Position numbers and translations under genes: made by a program. From DATHWB01 sp040902855 (GTDB lineage Bacteria; Actinomycetota; Acidimicrobiia; Spongiisociales; ZC4RG35), in NCBI GenBank assembly GCA_040902855.1, contig JBBDWN010000085.1:1-24795 (forward strand): a stretch of 24,795 bases of DNA. The letters are read 5' to 3'. Every line of letters begins with the position of its first letter. The stretch's first letter is position 1. A model generated the notes under the pieces. The model saw nothing but the letters and a program-made list of their open reading frames with translations. It had not been told where the DNA came from and did no database searches. Positions 15,255 to 22,515 of the stretch are shown piece by piece.

Positions 15255-15581
15255 GTGACCGAATACCTTCGACCGATGGAGCGCCGGGTCATGGCCATGT
15301 CGGCCGCCGGTCTCGATCACGACCAGATCGCCGAAAAGATCAACCGCAGCGCCCAGCACGTCGGGCGGATGATGGAATGGGTCGCGGTCCCCCGCAGTCA
15401 GCCGCCGACCAAGCGGTCGCCGCGGGCAGTGGAGCGTCGGGTTCTCGACCTTCGTTCGGCCGGCGAGTCGCACGACGAGATCGCAGCGCGCTTCAAGCGG
15501 AACCCGCGTTCGATACGACAGATCGAAGGGCTGGCCCACTTCCGGCTGGCCATGGACCTTCTTGAACGAGAGGAAAGCTAG
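15255..15581 (+). CDS. Tandem helix-turn-helix small protein
   Basis: A 108-residue predicted DNA-binding protein made of two copies of one HTH unit, residues 9-42 and 60-93, offset by exactly 51. Both read ERRV..., then AG, HD, IA and a basic recognition segment (AGLDHDQIAEKINRS; AGESHDEIAARFKRN). The units resemble sigma-70 region 4 or LuxR-type HTHs. They are joined by a Pro/Ser-rich linker, and no other domain is present. The frame is open far upstream, but the GTG at 15255 follows an AGAGAG stretch and a possible -10 (TAGTTT, 15221-15226). The stop is 2 nt from the ferredoxin start, so the two are surely cotranscribed. A link between the regulator and iron-sulfur chemistry is inference. 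Confidence 0.75.
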   Translation: MTEYLRPMERRVMAMSAAGLDHDQIAEKINRSAQHVGRMMEWVAVPRSQPPTKRSPRAVERRVLDLRSAGESHDEIAARFKRNPRSIRQIEGLAHFRLAMDLLEREES

Positions 15582-15583
15582 AT

Positions 15584-15904
15584 ATGAGCACGACAAAACT
15601 CCAAGTCTGGATCGACCAGGACCTGTGCACCGGGGACGGAATCTGTTCGGAGATCGCCCCGGATGTCTTCGAGCCTCGCGACGACGGCCTGTGGGTCGTC
15701 CGTGAGGACACGAAGCACTTCGGCAAGACCATCGTCTTCGACGGTCTGGACGGCGACGGTCACGGCCCCGAGGGTTCCCGAGGCGTGGCACGGGTTCCGG
15801 ACTCCGAGATCGAAGTAACCATCGAAGCCGCCGAGGAGTGCCCCGGCGAGTGCATCATGCTGGAGCCCTACGACCAGAGCGCCATCGACGGTCGCGGCGT
15901 CTGA
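15584..15904 (+). CDS. Single-cluster ferredoxin with loop insertion
   Basis: A 106-residue electron carrier. The N-terminus has Cys15-x5-Cys21 in the context DLCTGDGICSEIAPDVFE, and the C-terminus has Cys86-Pro with an extra Cys90 (EECPGECIML). This is the actinobacterial P450-partner style of [3Fe-4S]-type ferredoxin, in which the second cysteine of the usual motif is replaced (here by Asp18). The family is usually 62-70 residues; here about 30 residues are inserted between the halves (roughly 44-72, rich in Gly, Asp and His). No P450 or ferredoxin reductase is nearby. The ATG at 15584 uses GAGGAAAG inside the end of the HTH gene as ribosome-binding site. Cluster type ([3Fe-4S] or [4Fe-4S]) cannot be settled from sequence. 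Confidence 0.88.
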   Translation: MSTTKLQVWIDQDLCTGDGICSEIAPDVFEPRDDGLWVVREDTKHFGKTIVFDGLDGDGHGPEGSRGVARVPDSEIEVTIEAAEECPGECIMLEPYDQSAIDGRGV

Positions 15905-15938
15905 GCCCGGGCAACCGGCCTGACAATCTGAGGATTCG

Positions 15939-17246
15939 ATGCGAGAGCGGGTCCGCCTCGGTGCCAACTACTGGAAGCTGTGGACGGCATCCGTCGTTTC
16001 CAACTTCGGAGACGGTCTGGCGACCGTCGCATACCCGTGGCTGGCTTCGGCCATCACCCGTGACCCTGTCCAGATCGCGCTGATCGGGGTCGCAACACGT
16101 CTGCCCTGGCTGATCTTCACGCTGCCGGCCGGAGTACTCACCGACCGTTTCGACCGTCGGAAGCTGATCACGCTGATGGACGGCCTCCGGTTCGGAATCA
16201 CCCTTGCCGTCGCCGTCTTCGTGACCGCCGTCGCCGACAACCTGATCGACCCGACAGCAACTGAATCGCCCGCCAGCGGACGCGGCAGCTACCTGGCAGT
16301 GCTCTATGCGTCGGCGCTGGCCTTCGGTTTCGCCGAGGTGCTGCGCGACAACGCGGCACAGACGCTCATGCCCGCCCTCGTCGACAAGGTTCACCTCGAG
16401 CGCGCCAACGGCCGCTTGTGGGGGGCGGAGATGGTGATGAACAGCTTCGTCGGTCCTCCGCTGGGCGGGCTGTTGATCGCAGTGTCTTTTGCCCTGCCGT
16501 TCTACGCCGACGCAGCAACGTTCGCCGTCTCAGGACTGCTCATCGCGTCTCTCGCCGGCAACTACCGGGCACAGACGGACGACGCGACTCCGAGAAGGTC
16601 CTTCCGATCCGAGATCGCAGAAGGGGTGCGGTGGCTGTGGCAACACCGACTCCTGCGCGTCATGGGAATCGTCCTGGGCGTGATGAACGCGATGATCGCC
16701 ATGGCCCTCTCCACCTACGTCCTGTTCGTCCAGGAGATCCTGGGTCTCGAAGCAGCGAGCTTCGGAGTCCTTCTCAGCGCGGGAGCGGTGGGTGGAGTGC
16801 TCGGCAGCGTTCTCGCCTCCCGAGTCAGCGCTCGCATCGGTCCGGGAGCATCGCTGTTCGTGACGATCGCCGTGCAGAGCGGCACCTTCCTCGTGACGGG
16901 AACGACGTCGCTGGCCTGGGTCGTGTGGGCCATGTTCGTGATCTCGAGCTTCGCCGGGGTGCTGTGGAACGTCATCACCGTGTCGCTGCGCCAATCGATC
17001 ATCCCCGACCGGCTGCTCGGGAGGGTGAACAGCGTGTACCGGTTCTTCGCCTGGGGAATGATGCCGATCGGGAGCATCCTCGGTGGCGTCGTGGTGGCGG
17101 TCACCGAAGCTCTCACCAACCGAGAGACGGCGTTGCGGGCGCCGTTCTGGGTCGCCGCTACGGTCTTCGTCGTCCTCTTCGTGTACGCGCTCCCCAACCT
17201 CAACACGGCCCGCATCCGGGAAGCGACGACCGCAGCCGCCGTGTGA
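15939..17246 (+). CDS. MFS transporter (EntS/MFS_3-like)
   Basis: A 435-residue major facilitator with about 12 predicted membrane helices. The N-terminal half has NYWKLWTASVVSNFGDGLA and the MFS signature loop between helices 2 and 3 (GVLTDRFDRRKL). The central loop (NYRAQTDDATPRRSFRSEI) is followed by the second half beginning EGVRWLWQHRLLR, a pattern common in the MFS_3/EntS group, which exports siderophores and drugs; the substrate here is unknown. The ATG at 15939 has TGAGGA upstream. It follows the ferredoxin gene by 34 nt without a visible terminator, so may share its transcript. It converges on the RHH gene with a 6-nt gap. Confidence 0.93.
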   Translation: MRERVRLGANYWKLWTASVVSNFGDGLATVAYPWLASAITRDPVQIALIGVATRLPWLIFTLPAGVLTDRFDRRKLITLMDGLRFGITLAVAVFVTAVADNLIDPTATESPASGRGSYLAVLYASALAFGFAEVLRDNAAQTLMPALVDKVHLERANGRLWGAEMVMNSFVGPPLGGLLIAVSFALPFYADAATFAVSGLLIASLAGNYRAQTDDATPRRSFRSEIAEGVRWLWQHRLLRVMGIVLGVMNAMIAMALSTYVLFVQEILGLEAASFGVLLSAGAVGGVLGSVLASRVSARIGPGASLFVTIAVQSGTFLVTGTTSLAWVVWAMFVISSFAGVLWNVITVSLRQSIIPDRLLGRVNSVYRFFAWGMMPIGSILGGVVVAVTEALTNRETALRAPFWVAATVFVVLFVYALPNLNTARIREATTAAAV

Positions 17247-17252
17247 GATCGC

Positions 17253-17771
17253 TCAGTCCGAGTCGTCGCTGGCCGGGCCGCGGGTTCTGACTGCCTCGAC
17301 GTCTTCGAGCGCCGTTCGCAGATCCGCCAGCCACGCCCCCTCGTGGCGGCCAACCAGTTTCACACACCACTGCAGCGCTTCGCTGCGGGACCGGGCAACG
17401 CCGGCATCGATCAGCGTGTCCAGCACTCTGCGTTCCGGCATTCGCAACCGGGTCATGGTCGGCGCCGACAAATGGGTGAAGACCAGATGCGTCTCCCCGC
17501 AGCGGGCGGACCATGACACCTTGCGTCCGAAGTGATGCTCGGCCAGCCCTGCGATCTCCATCCGCTTCTTCCGGGTTTCCTCGCGGAAGGCGTCGATGCG
17601 GGAGTACTCCGCCTCGCGGCGTGCCGATTCTCCGGCATCGCCCACGTCCGGCACGGGAAGGGTTCCGATGACGATGACCTCGTCACGATCGGTTCGGACT
17701 TGGAGCGGGGCGTCGAACCAGTGGTCGGGAACTCGACCGGTGAACCAGCCGAGGATCGCCTCGTCACTCAC
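17253..17771 (-). CDS. Predicted ribbon-helix-helix protein, possible autoregulator
   Basis: A 172-residue protein of a family I cannot name. The N-terminal domain (about 1-95) begins DEAILGWFTGRVPDHWFDAP, contains a beta-rich part (EVIVIGTLPVP) and a long charged helix (RIDAFREETRKKRMEIAGLA). About residues 104-140 look like a ribbon-helix-helix: strand TRLRMPE, helix RRVLDTLIDAGVA, turn and second helix SRSEALQWCVKLVG. The tail is acidic. The start is the GTG at 17771, because a perfect Shine-Dalgarno AGGAGGT (17779-17785) lies 7 nt before it; an upstream GTG at 17795 has none. A fourfold 8-bp repeat lies directly upstream (17795-17826), as expected for an RHH repressor binding its own promoter. 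RHH assignment is by eye. Confidence 0.75.
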   Translation of the reverse strand: MSDEAILGWFTGRVPDHWFDAPLQVRTDRDEVIVIGTLPVPDVGDAGESARREAEYSRIDAFREETRKKRMEIAGLAEHHFGRKVSWSARCGETHLVFTHLSAPTMTRLRMPERRVLDTLIDAGVARSRSEALQWCVKLVGRHEGAWLADLRTALEDVEAVRTRGPASDDSD

Positions 17772-17794
17772 GTGCAGTACCTCCTGTGTCCCCA

Positions 17795-17826
17795 CAGGCT
17801 ACACCATTACGCAATTACATACTTAC
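17795..17826 (-). promoter_or_regulatory. Fourfold 8-bp tandem repeat, candidate RHH operator
   Basis: On the plus strand four consecutive octamers end alike: CAGGCTAC, ACCATTAC, GCAATTAC and ATACTTAC, each with TAC in the last three positions and TTAC in three of four (on the minus strand GTAA/GTAG every 8 bp). The block is AT-rich for this genome and lies 24-55 bp upstream of the RHH gene start, with TAGCCT (17796-17801) as a possible -10 inside it. It also covers the last codon of the upstream gene. Confidence 0.55.
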
Positions 17827-18383
17827 AGAGGTTCGGCATCGTTGAAGTCGCCGGCTCCTGGTGGACGGACGGCGGCGGTCGCCTCTTCGGCTGTCGAGTC
17901 ATTGACCACCTGTTCTCCCTCACGGCGATCCGGCAGTGCCCACAGGGCCAGCGCCGCCAGCGACGCCGCGCCCATCGCCAGCGCCAGCCACCCCCAGCCC
18001 TGGGTCTCGGCGGAGATCGGAGGCGGCGTCGTGGTCGGTGCGAACGGGAGCGCTCCGAGGAGCGCTCGATCCAGCCCGATATCGGTGAGTCGGACAGGCT
18101 CGGACTGGGTCCCTGAACCGTCGACCGCCTCGAAGACCACCACCAGGTCGATCCGTCCCACCTCGAAGATCCCCCCATACCGACCCGAGGAGCGTTCCCT
18201 CAGCGCATGGGTCTGCTGTTGGCCGCCGGGCTGGATCAGGTGGGCCACGACAGACGCTCCCGGTGTTCCCGACACCGAAAGGTCTATCTCCATCGTCGAC
18301 GCCCCCGTCTCCCTCCCCTCGACAGTCGGACCCACAAAACCGCCGACTTGGAAGAACAAGGCAACGCCAACAAGCAGGATCAT
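17823..18383 (-). CDS. Secreted domain protein with C-terminal membrane anchor
   Basis: A 186-residue protein of unknown function. Residues 1-18 are a hydrophobic signal-like segment (ILLVGVALFFQVGGFVGP). The middle part (about 30-105) is beta-rich (MEIDLSVSGTPGASVVAHL; YGGIFEVGRIDLVVVFEAVDG) and could be an Ig-like or YtkA-like outer domain; that reading is weak. A Thr/Pro linker (PTTTPPPIS) leads to a membrane helix (WLALAMGAASLAALALWAL) and an acidic cytosolic tail. The ATG at 18383 is preceded by a TACCCT box at 7 nt, suggesting a leaderless mRNA; GAGG is also present. It diverges from leuC across 60 bp, and the RHH gene follows downstream. Confidence 0.7.
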   Translation of the reverse strand: MILLVGVALFFQVGGFVGPTVEGRETGASTMEIDLSVSGTPGASVVAHLIQPGGQQQTHALRERSSGRYGGIFEVGRIDLVVVFEAVDGSGTQSEPVRLTDIGLDRALLGALPFAPTTTPPPISAETQGWGWLALAMGAASLAALALWALPDRREGEQVVNDSTAEEATAAVRPPGAGDFNDAEPL

Positions 18384-18390
18384 CGGCCTC

Positions 18391-18431
18391 AGGGTACGTC
18401 CGAACTGGGGCCACGAGGGACGCACTACCCT
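18391..18431. promoter_or_regulatory. Divergent TACCCT boxes between leuC and the membrane protein gene
   Basis: AGGGTA (18391-18396) and TACCCT (18426-18431) face outward as an inverted pair. Each fits a TAnnnT -10: 7 nt before the minus-strand ATG at 18383 and 12 nt before the leuC ATG at 18444. No -35 hexamers were recognised. Confidence 0.4.
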
Positions 18432-18443
18432 CGGATTCGAGCC

Positions 18444-19850
18444 ATGACGACGCCACGCACACTCTTCGAGAAAGTCTGGGACGAGCACGTCGTGCGTTCC
18501 TTTCCAGGTGAACCGACGCTGCTCTACATCGATCTGCACCTCGTCCACGAGGTCACCTCCCCGCAAGCCTTCGACAGTCTCCGACTCGCCGCTCGCACCG
18601 TTCGCCGCCCGGATCTGACCGTCTCGACCATCGACCACGGGGTACCGACGAAGGACAGGGCGCTGGGCATCAAGGATGCAATGTCGAAAAAGCAGATCGA
18701 CACGCTCATCGCCAACTGCGAGGAACACGGAATCACCCTCTACGGTCTGGACGATCCTCGCCAGGGAATCGTCCACGTCATCGGACCGGAACAGGGAATC
18801 ACCCAGCCCGGGATGACGATCGTCTGCGGGGACTCGCATACGGCTACCCACGGAGCGTTCGGGGCGCTGGCGTTCGGAATCGGAACGTCCGAAGTCGAAC
18901 ATGTGCTCGCCACCCAGACGCTCCCCCAGTCCAAACCGAAGTCGATGGCGATCACCGTCGAAGGCGAACTGCCGACCGGGGTCACGGCCAAAGACGTCAT
19001 TCTCGGGATCATCGCCCGCATCGGCACCGCCGGCGCCAACGGCCACGTCATCGAATACCGGGGGTCGACGATCGAGTCCCTCTCGATGGAAGGCCGCATG
19101 ACCATCTGCAACATGTCGATCGAAGCAGGTGCCCGTGCCGGGATGGTCGCTCCCGACGAGACGACATTCGCCTACCTGAAGGGCCGCCCGAACGCTCCAC
19201 AAGGTGCCGACTGGGACGCCGCCCTCGAGAACTGGCGCAACCTTCCGACAGACGACGGGGCGACCTTCGACACCGAACTCTTCGTCGATGCCACCCAGCT
19301 GGCACCACACGTCTCCTGGGGTACCAACCCCGGTCAGACGCTGCCCGTCACCGAGCGGGTCCCCGACCCCTCCTCCTTCCAAGACCCGGTGGACCGCGAG
19401 TCGGCGGAACGGGCCCTCGCCTACATGGATCTCGAACCTGGCACCCCCATCACCGAGATCCGGCCCGGGAGGATCTTTCTCGGCTCGTGCACCAACGCCA
19501 GGATCGAAGACCTGCGCGAGGCGGCCAAGATCGTCGAAGGTCGCACGATCGCACCGGGGATCAGCGCCATGGTCGTACCCGGCTCGGGCCTGGTGAAGCT
19601 CCAGGCCGAGCAAGAGGGACTGGACGAGGTCTTCATCGCAGCGGGGTTCGAGTGGCGAGACGCCGGCTGTTCGATGTGTCTGGGCATGAACCCCGACATC
19701 CTCTCCCCCGGTGAGCGGGCTGCCTCCACCTCGAACCGGAACTTCGAAGGTCGACAGGGCAAAGGCGGACGCACGCACCTCGTCTCACCCGCAATGGCGG
19801 CGGCAGCAGCCATCGCCGGCCACTTCGTCGACGTTCGCACCTGGAAATGA
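18444..19850 (+). CDS. leuC: 3-isopropylmalate dehydratase large subunit
   Basis: A 468-residue aconitase-superfamily subunit that, with LeuD, isomerises 2- to 3-isopropylmalate in leucine synthesis. It opens TLFEKVWDEHVV, and has the YIDLHLVHEVTSPQAF block, the STIDHGVPT and GDSHTATHGAFGALAFGIG active-site motifs, and the [4Fe-4S] ligands Cys349 (GSCTNARI), Cys409 and Cys412 (CSMCLGMNPD). Length is standard for bacterial LeuC (about 465). The ATG at 18444 has no clear Shine-Dalgarno; a TACCCT box lies 12 nt before it. leuD follows after 10 nt with its own GAGGAG, so the two form an operon. Confidence 0.97.
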   Translation: MTTPRTLFEKVWDEHVVRSFPGEPTLLYIDLHLVHEVTSPQAFDSLRLAARTVRRPDLTVSTIDHGVPTKDRALGIKDAMSKKQIDTLIANCEEHGITLYGLDDPRQGIVHVIGPEQGITQPGMTIVCGDSHTATHGAFGALAFGIGTSEVEHVLATQTLPQSKPKSMAITVEGELPTGVTAKDVILGIIARIGTAGANGHVIEYRGSTIESLSMEGRMTICNMSIEAGARAGMVAPDETTFAYLKGRPNAPQGADWDAALENWRNLPTDDGATFDTELFVDATQLAPHVSWGTNPGQTLPVTERVPDPSSFQDPVDRESAERALAYMDLEPGTPITEIRPGRIFLGSCTNARIEDLREAAKIVEGRTIAPGISAMVVPGSGLVKLQAEQEGLDEVFIAAGFEWRDAGCSMCLGMNPDILSPGERAASTSNRNFEGRQGKGGRTHLVSPAMAAAAAIAGHFVDVRTWK

Positions 19851-19860
19851 GGAGTACACG

Positions 19861-20454
19861 ATGCAACCTGTGACAGTCATCACCGGCACGATCGCCCCGC
19901 TTCCCCGCGCCAACGTCGACACCGATCAGATCATGCCCAAGAACTTCCTCAAACGGGTGGAGCGCTCGGGCTACGGCCAGTTTCTCTTCTGGGACTGGCG
20001 CAAGGACGAGGAGAACTTCGTGCTCGAACGCCCCGAATACGCCGACGCCGGCGTCCTCGTCACCGGAGCCAACTTCGGGTCAGGCTCGTCGCGGGAACAC
20101 GCTCCTTGGGGCCTGCAGGATTGGGGCTTCGAGGCAGTCATCGCCCCTTCGTTTGCCGACATCTTCTTCAACAACTGCACGAAGGTCGGCCTGCTGCCGA
20201 TCGTGCTCTCGGAAAAGGAGGTGCAGTGGCTGCTCGAGTTGGGCGATGCCGACCCCACCGCCGAGATCACGATCGACCTCGACGCCCAGACCGTCTCCTA
20301 CGGGGCGGAGTTCGAAGCCCGCTTCGACATCGATCCGTTCACCAAGCATCGGCTGCTCAATGGCCTCGACGACATCGGTCTCACACTGCAGCACACCGAA
20401 GACATCGACTCCTTCGAGGCAACGAGGCCGGTGTGGAAGCCGAGCCTCGCCTGA
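19861..20454 (+). CDS. leuD: 3-isopropylmalate dehydratase small subunit
   Basis: A 197-residue swivelling-domain partner of LeuC. Typical blocks: NVDTDQIMPKNFLKRVERSGYG, LVTGANFGSGSSREHAPWGL (the substrate-binding GSGSSREHA loop), FADIFFNNCTKVGLLPI, and the closing segment FTKHRLLNGLDDIGLTL. Length is as expected (about 200). The ATG at 19861 has a GAGGAG ribosome-binding site 10 nt after the leuC stop. In many actinobacteria leuC-leuD is followed by the HU gene; here two minus-strand genes sit between. The stop is 4 bp from the convergent serine hydrolase gene with no clear terminator. Confidence 0.97.
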   Translation: MQPVTVITGTIAPLPRANVDTDQIMPKNFLKRVERSGYGQFLFWDWRKDEENFVLERPEYADAGVLVTGANFGSGSSREHAPWGLQDWGFEAVIAPSFADIFFNNCTKVGLLPIVLSEKEVQWLLELGDADPTAEITIDLDAQTVSYGAEFEARFDIDPFTKHRLLNGLDDIGLTLQHTEDIDSFEATRPVWKPSLA

Positions 20455-20458
20455 CCGG

Positions 20459-21262
20459 TCACCGACTGTCGACGACGACATCGGAGAACTCGGGCCAGAC
20501 GTCCATCGCCCACGAACCGAAACCCCGATCGGTCAGGGCCACCGCGGCGACATCGATCACCGGATCGACCCAGAGAAAAGTTCCCGCCCCGCCGAAGTGA
20601 CCGAACGTCTCCGGTGAAGTGCGGCGACCTGACCAATGCGGGGACTTCTCGCCCTTGACCTCGACGGCGAGGCCGAACGGATTCGGATCGAACCGCCCGA
20701 TGCCAGGGAGCACCCCGGCGAGTTGGGGGAACACCGGTGAACGCGCCATGCGCACCGTCGACTCGGAAACGAGAGAGGGCCGCATGAACTCGGCGGCGAG
20801 CCCGGCGATGTCAGACACCGACGAACGCATGCCTTGGGCGGGCGACCCGTAGAGGACGGTGTTGCCCAGCGAGAGGGGCTCGAGAACTCCGAGCCGCAGA
20901 TACTCGGCATACGACATGCCGGTGGCCGCCGCCAGGTGGTCTGCGAACATCTCGATTCCCGTGTTCGAGTAGACGCGACGAGACCCGACCCGGGCGACGA
21001 TGCGTTCGGAGTCGAAGTCGTAACCGGCGGCGTGGGCGAGCAGATGTCGGACAGTTGCCCCGGCGGGTCCGGCCGGCGCATCCAGATCGAGGCTCCCCTC
21101 CTCCAGAGCGATCATCGCCGTGAGGGCCGCGAACAGCTTGGCGATCGAGGCCAACTCGAAGGCTCCCCGATCCCCCGACTCGTCCACGACTTGACCTCCG
21201 ACGAGAACGGCGTATCCGGCTCGGTCGACCGGCCAAGTGTCGACGTGTTCGGCGGGGGTCAT
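20459..21262 (-). CDS. Serine beta-lactamase-like hydrolase (class C fold)
   Basis: A 267-residue member of the beta-lactamase/penicillin-binding-protein-like family. The catalytic SxxK is ASIAK (Ser39, Lys42), the Tyr motif is YSN (98-100), and the third motif reads HFGGAG in place of KTG, as in many class C-like esterases and D-aminopeptidases. There is no signal peptide, so it should act in the cytosol, which argues against a true beta-lactamase; an esterase or peptidase role is more likely. At about 270 residues it is shorter than AmpC. The ATG at 21262 overlaps the stop of the upstream GDPD gene (ATGA), so it is chosen over the ATG at 21274. It forms a two-gene operon with the GDPD gene. 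Confidence 0.87.
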   Translation of the reverse strand: MTPAEHVDTWPVDRAGYAVLVGGQVVDESGDRGAFELASIAKLFAALTAMIALEEGSLDLDAPAGPAGATVRHLLAHAAGYDFDSERIVARVGSRRVYSNTGIEMFADHLAAATGMSYAEYLRLGVLEPLSLGNTVLYGSPAQGMRSSVSDIAGLAAEFMRPSLVSESTVRMARSPVFPQLAGVLPGIGRFDPNPFGLAVEVKGEKSPHWSGRRTSPETFGHFGGAGTFLWVDPVIDVAAVALTDRGFGSWAMDVWPEFSDVVVDSR

Positions 21263-22047
21263 CTTCCACCCCATTGATCGCGTTCGATCAGCACTTCACG
21301 AAGGAGGTCGGGTCGGTCGCTGATGACGGCGTCGACACCCATGTCGTAGAAACGGTGCATCTCCGCCGGGTCGTTCACGGTCCACACGTGGGCCTGATAT
21401 CCGCTCCGGTGAAACGACGCCACCGTCCGGGTGCTGAGGGGAGCGAACCGCCCGACGCTGACGGGGAACTGGACGGCGTCGGCCAGCTTGAGGGCACGTC
21501 CGGCGAACGCCCCCGTCAAGGCGGCGACCGACCGTACCGGACCGGTCGACGTTGCGACCGAACCTCCCGAGATGCGCCGGAACGCCGCCAGACGACGATC
21601 GGAGAACGACCCGACCACAACCCGATCCCCCAGGGCGTGGCGTTGGATCAACTCCCACAACGGCTCTACCAGTCCGTCACGCTTCAGATCGAGCACCAGA
21701 CGGGCGTGGGGAAACGCCGTCACGACCTCTTCGAGGGCGGGGATCCGGACACCGGCATTCCGAAACGGAAACTCATTGTCGGGGGCATGCGTGTGGCCGG
21801 CGTCGACGGTCTCCAATTCGGAGAATGTGAGCGCAGACACAAGACCGGAACGGTCAGTCGTGCGGTCGAGCGTCGAGTCGTGAACACAGACCAGCACACC
21901 GTCCGATGTGAGATGCAGATCAGTCTCGAGCCAATCGAAGCCGAGTTCGACGGCCCCGGAGAACGCCACCATCGTGTTCTCGGGCCAGAGGATGCGACTG
22001 CCCCGATGGGCTATTCCGAAGGGGACCGACCCCTGCAATACACGCAT
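21259..22047 (-). CDS. Glycerophosphodiester phosphodiesterase
   Basis: A 262-residue GDPD-family TIM-barrel enzyme that hydrolyses glycerophosphodiesters to glycerol-3-phosphate and an alcohol. Catalytic features: IAHRGSRILWPENT (His14, Arg15 and the Glu), LETDLHLTSDGVLVCVHDSTLDRTT cut across the metal-binding Glu/Asp and the second His, LVLDLKRD, and the C-terminal VWTVNDPAEMHRFYDMGVDAVISDRP. No signal peptide is present, so it is probably cytosolic. The start is ATG at 22047 because CAGGAG (complement of 22053-22058) lies just upstream; a TTG at 22074 would extend it without support. Its stop overlaps the serine hydrolase start. Confidence 0.93.
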   Translation of the reverse strand: MRVLQGSVPFGIAHRGSRILWPENTMVAFSGAVELGFDWLETDLHLTSDGVLVCVHDSTLDRTTDRSGLVSALTFSELETVDAGHTHAPDNEFPFRNAGVRIPALEEVVTAFPHARLVLDLKRDGLVEPLWELIQRHALGDRVVVGSFSDRRLAAFRRISGGSVATSTGPVRSVAALTGAFAGRALKLADAVQFPVSVGRFAPLSTRTVASFHRSGYQAHVWTVNDPAEMHRFYDMGVDAVISDRPDLLREVLIERDQWGGR

Positions 22048-22093
22048 CGATGCTCCTGTCACCAATGCCACCAACCGTACGACATTGCAAACA

Positions 22094-22127
22094 ACGACGG
22101 GCCCTGCCTTTCAGCAGGACCCGTCGT
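22094..22127 (-). terminator. Rho-independent terminator after the HU gene
   Basis: ACGACGGG pairs with CCCGTCGT, and CCTGC with GCAGG, giving a 13-bp stem with one mismatch and a 6-nt loop. It begins 20 bp after the HU stop on the minus strand and is followed there by a short T-rich run (TTGTTTG). It separates HU from the GDPD gene, which has its own ribosome-binding site. Confidence 0.8.
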
Positions 22128-22146
22128 CTCGACGATGTTTCGACGC

Positions 22147-22440
22147 TCAGTCGGCGACGCGATCCTTCAGACCCTTGGCGGGTGCGAAGTGGGCGTACGT
22201 CTTGGCAGCGATCATGATTTCTTGACCGGTGGCGGGGTTGCGCCCCTTGCGGGCGGAACGCGACCGGGTCGTGAAATTGCCGAATCCTGCGATCGAAACC
22301 TTGCGACCAGCATCCAACTCGACCGCGATGATGCCGTCACCATCCTTGGTCGAGAAAATTGCGTCGATGACATCCGCGGCCTGAGCCTGCGTCAGGTCGG
22401 CTTTCTTGGCGAGTTTCTGCGCCATCTCAGCCTTGTTCAT
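22147..22440 (-). CDS. hup: HU-family nucleoid DNA-binding protein
   Basis: A 97-residue histone-like protein that bends and compacts DNA as a dimer. It has the N-terminal helices (NKAEMAQKLAKKADLTQAQA), the GFGNFTTRSRSARKGRNPATGQ signature cut across the beta-arms, and the C-terminal KTYAHFAPAKGLKD. It lacks the long Lys/Ala-rich tail of mycobacterial HupB. The ATG at 22440 has an excellent Shine-Dalgarno (AAGGAGGA, complement of 22444-22451), indicating high expression. Upstream are TATGTT (a possible -10, 22492-22497) and a perfect 19-bp dyad. HU next to leuCD is an actinobacterial gene order. Confidence 0.96.
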   Translation of the reverse strand: MNKAEMAQKLAKKADLTQAQAADVIDAIFSTKDGDGIIAVELDAGRKVSIAGFGNFTTRSRSARKGRNPATGQEIMIAAKTYAHFAPAKGLKDRVAD

Positions 22441-22466
22441 CGGTCCTCCTTGTAGCGGCGTGTACA

Positions 22467-22485
22467 TACCGGGAGCTGCCCGGTA
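22467..22485 (-). promoter_or_regulatory. Perfect dyad in the HU leader
   Basis: TACCGGG and CCCGGTA flank 5 bp to form a 19-bp perfect inverted repeat, 27 bp upstream of the HU start codon. A possible -10 (TATGTT on the minus strand, 22492-22497) would place the transcript start at its edge, so it could be an operator over the start site or a hairpin at the very 5' end of the mRNA. Confidence 0.45.
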
Positions 22486-22515
22486 CCGAGAAACATAGCG
22501 TCGCCATTGACGATC

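Noticed and set aside
17823..19778. 651-codon open frame on the minus strand across leuC
   Set aside because: Only its last 186 codons look like a protein with a signal peptide and anchor; the rest is antisense to the unambiguous leuC gene.
20452..20461. TGACCGGTCA palindrome between leuD and the serine hydrolase as a terminator
   Set aside because: A self-complementary 10-mer has no loop and no T-tract; it probably reflects chance at the leuD stop.
20459..21274. True beta-lactamase giving antibiotic resistance
   Set aside because: There is no signal peptide, the protein is shorter than AmpC, and it has an HxG-type third motif; the operon with GDPD fits a housekeeping hydrolase.
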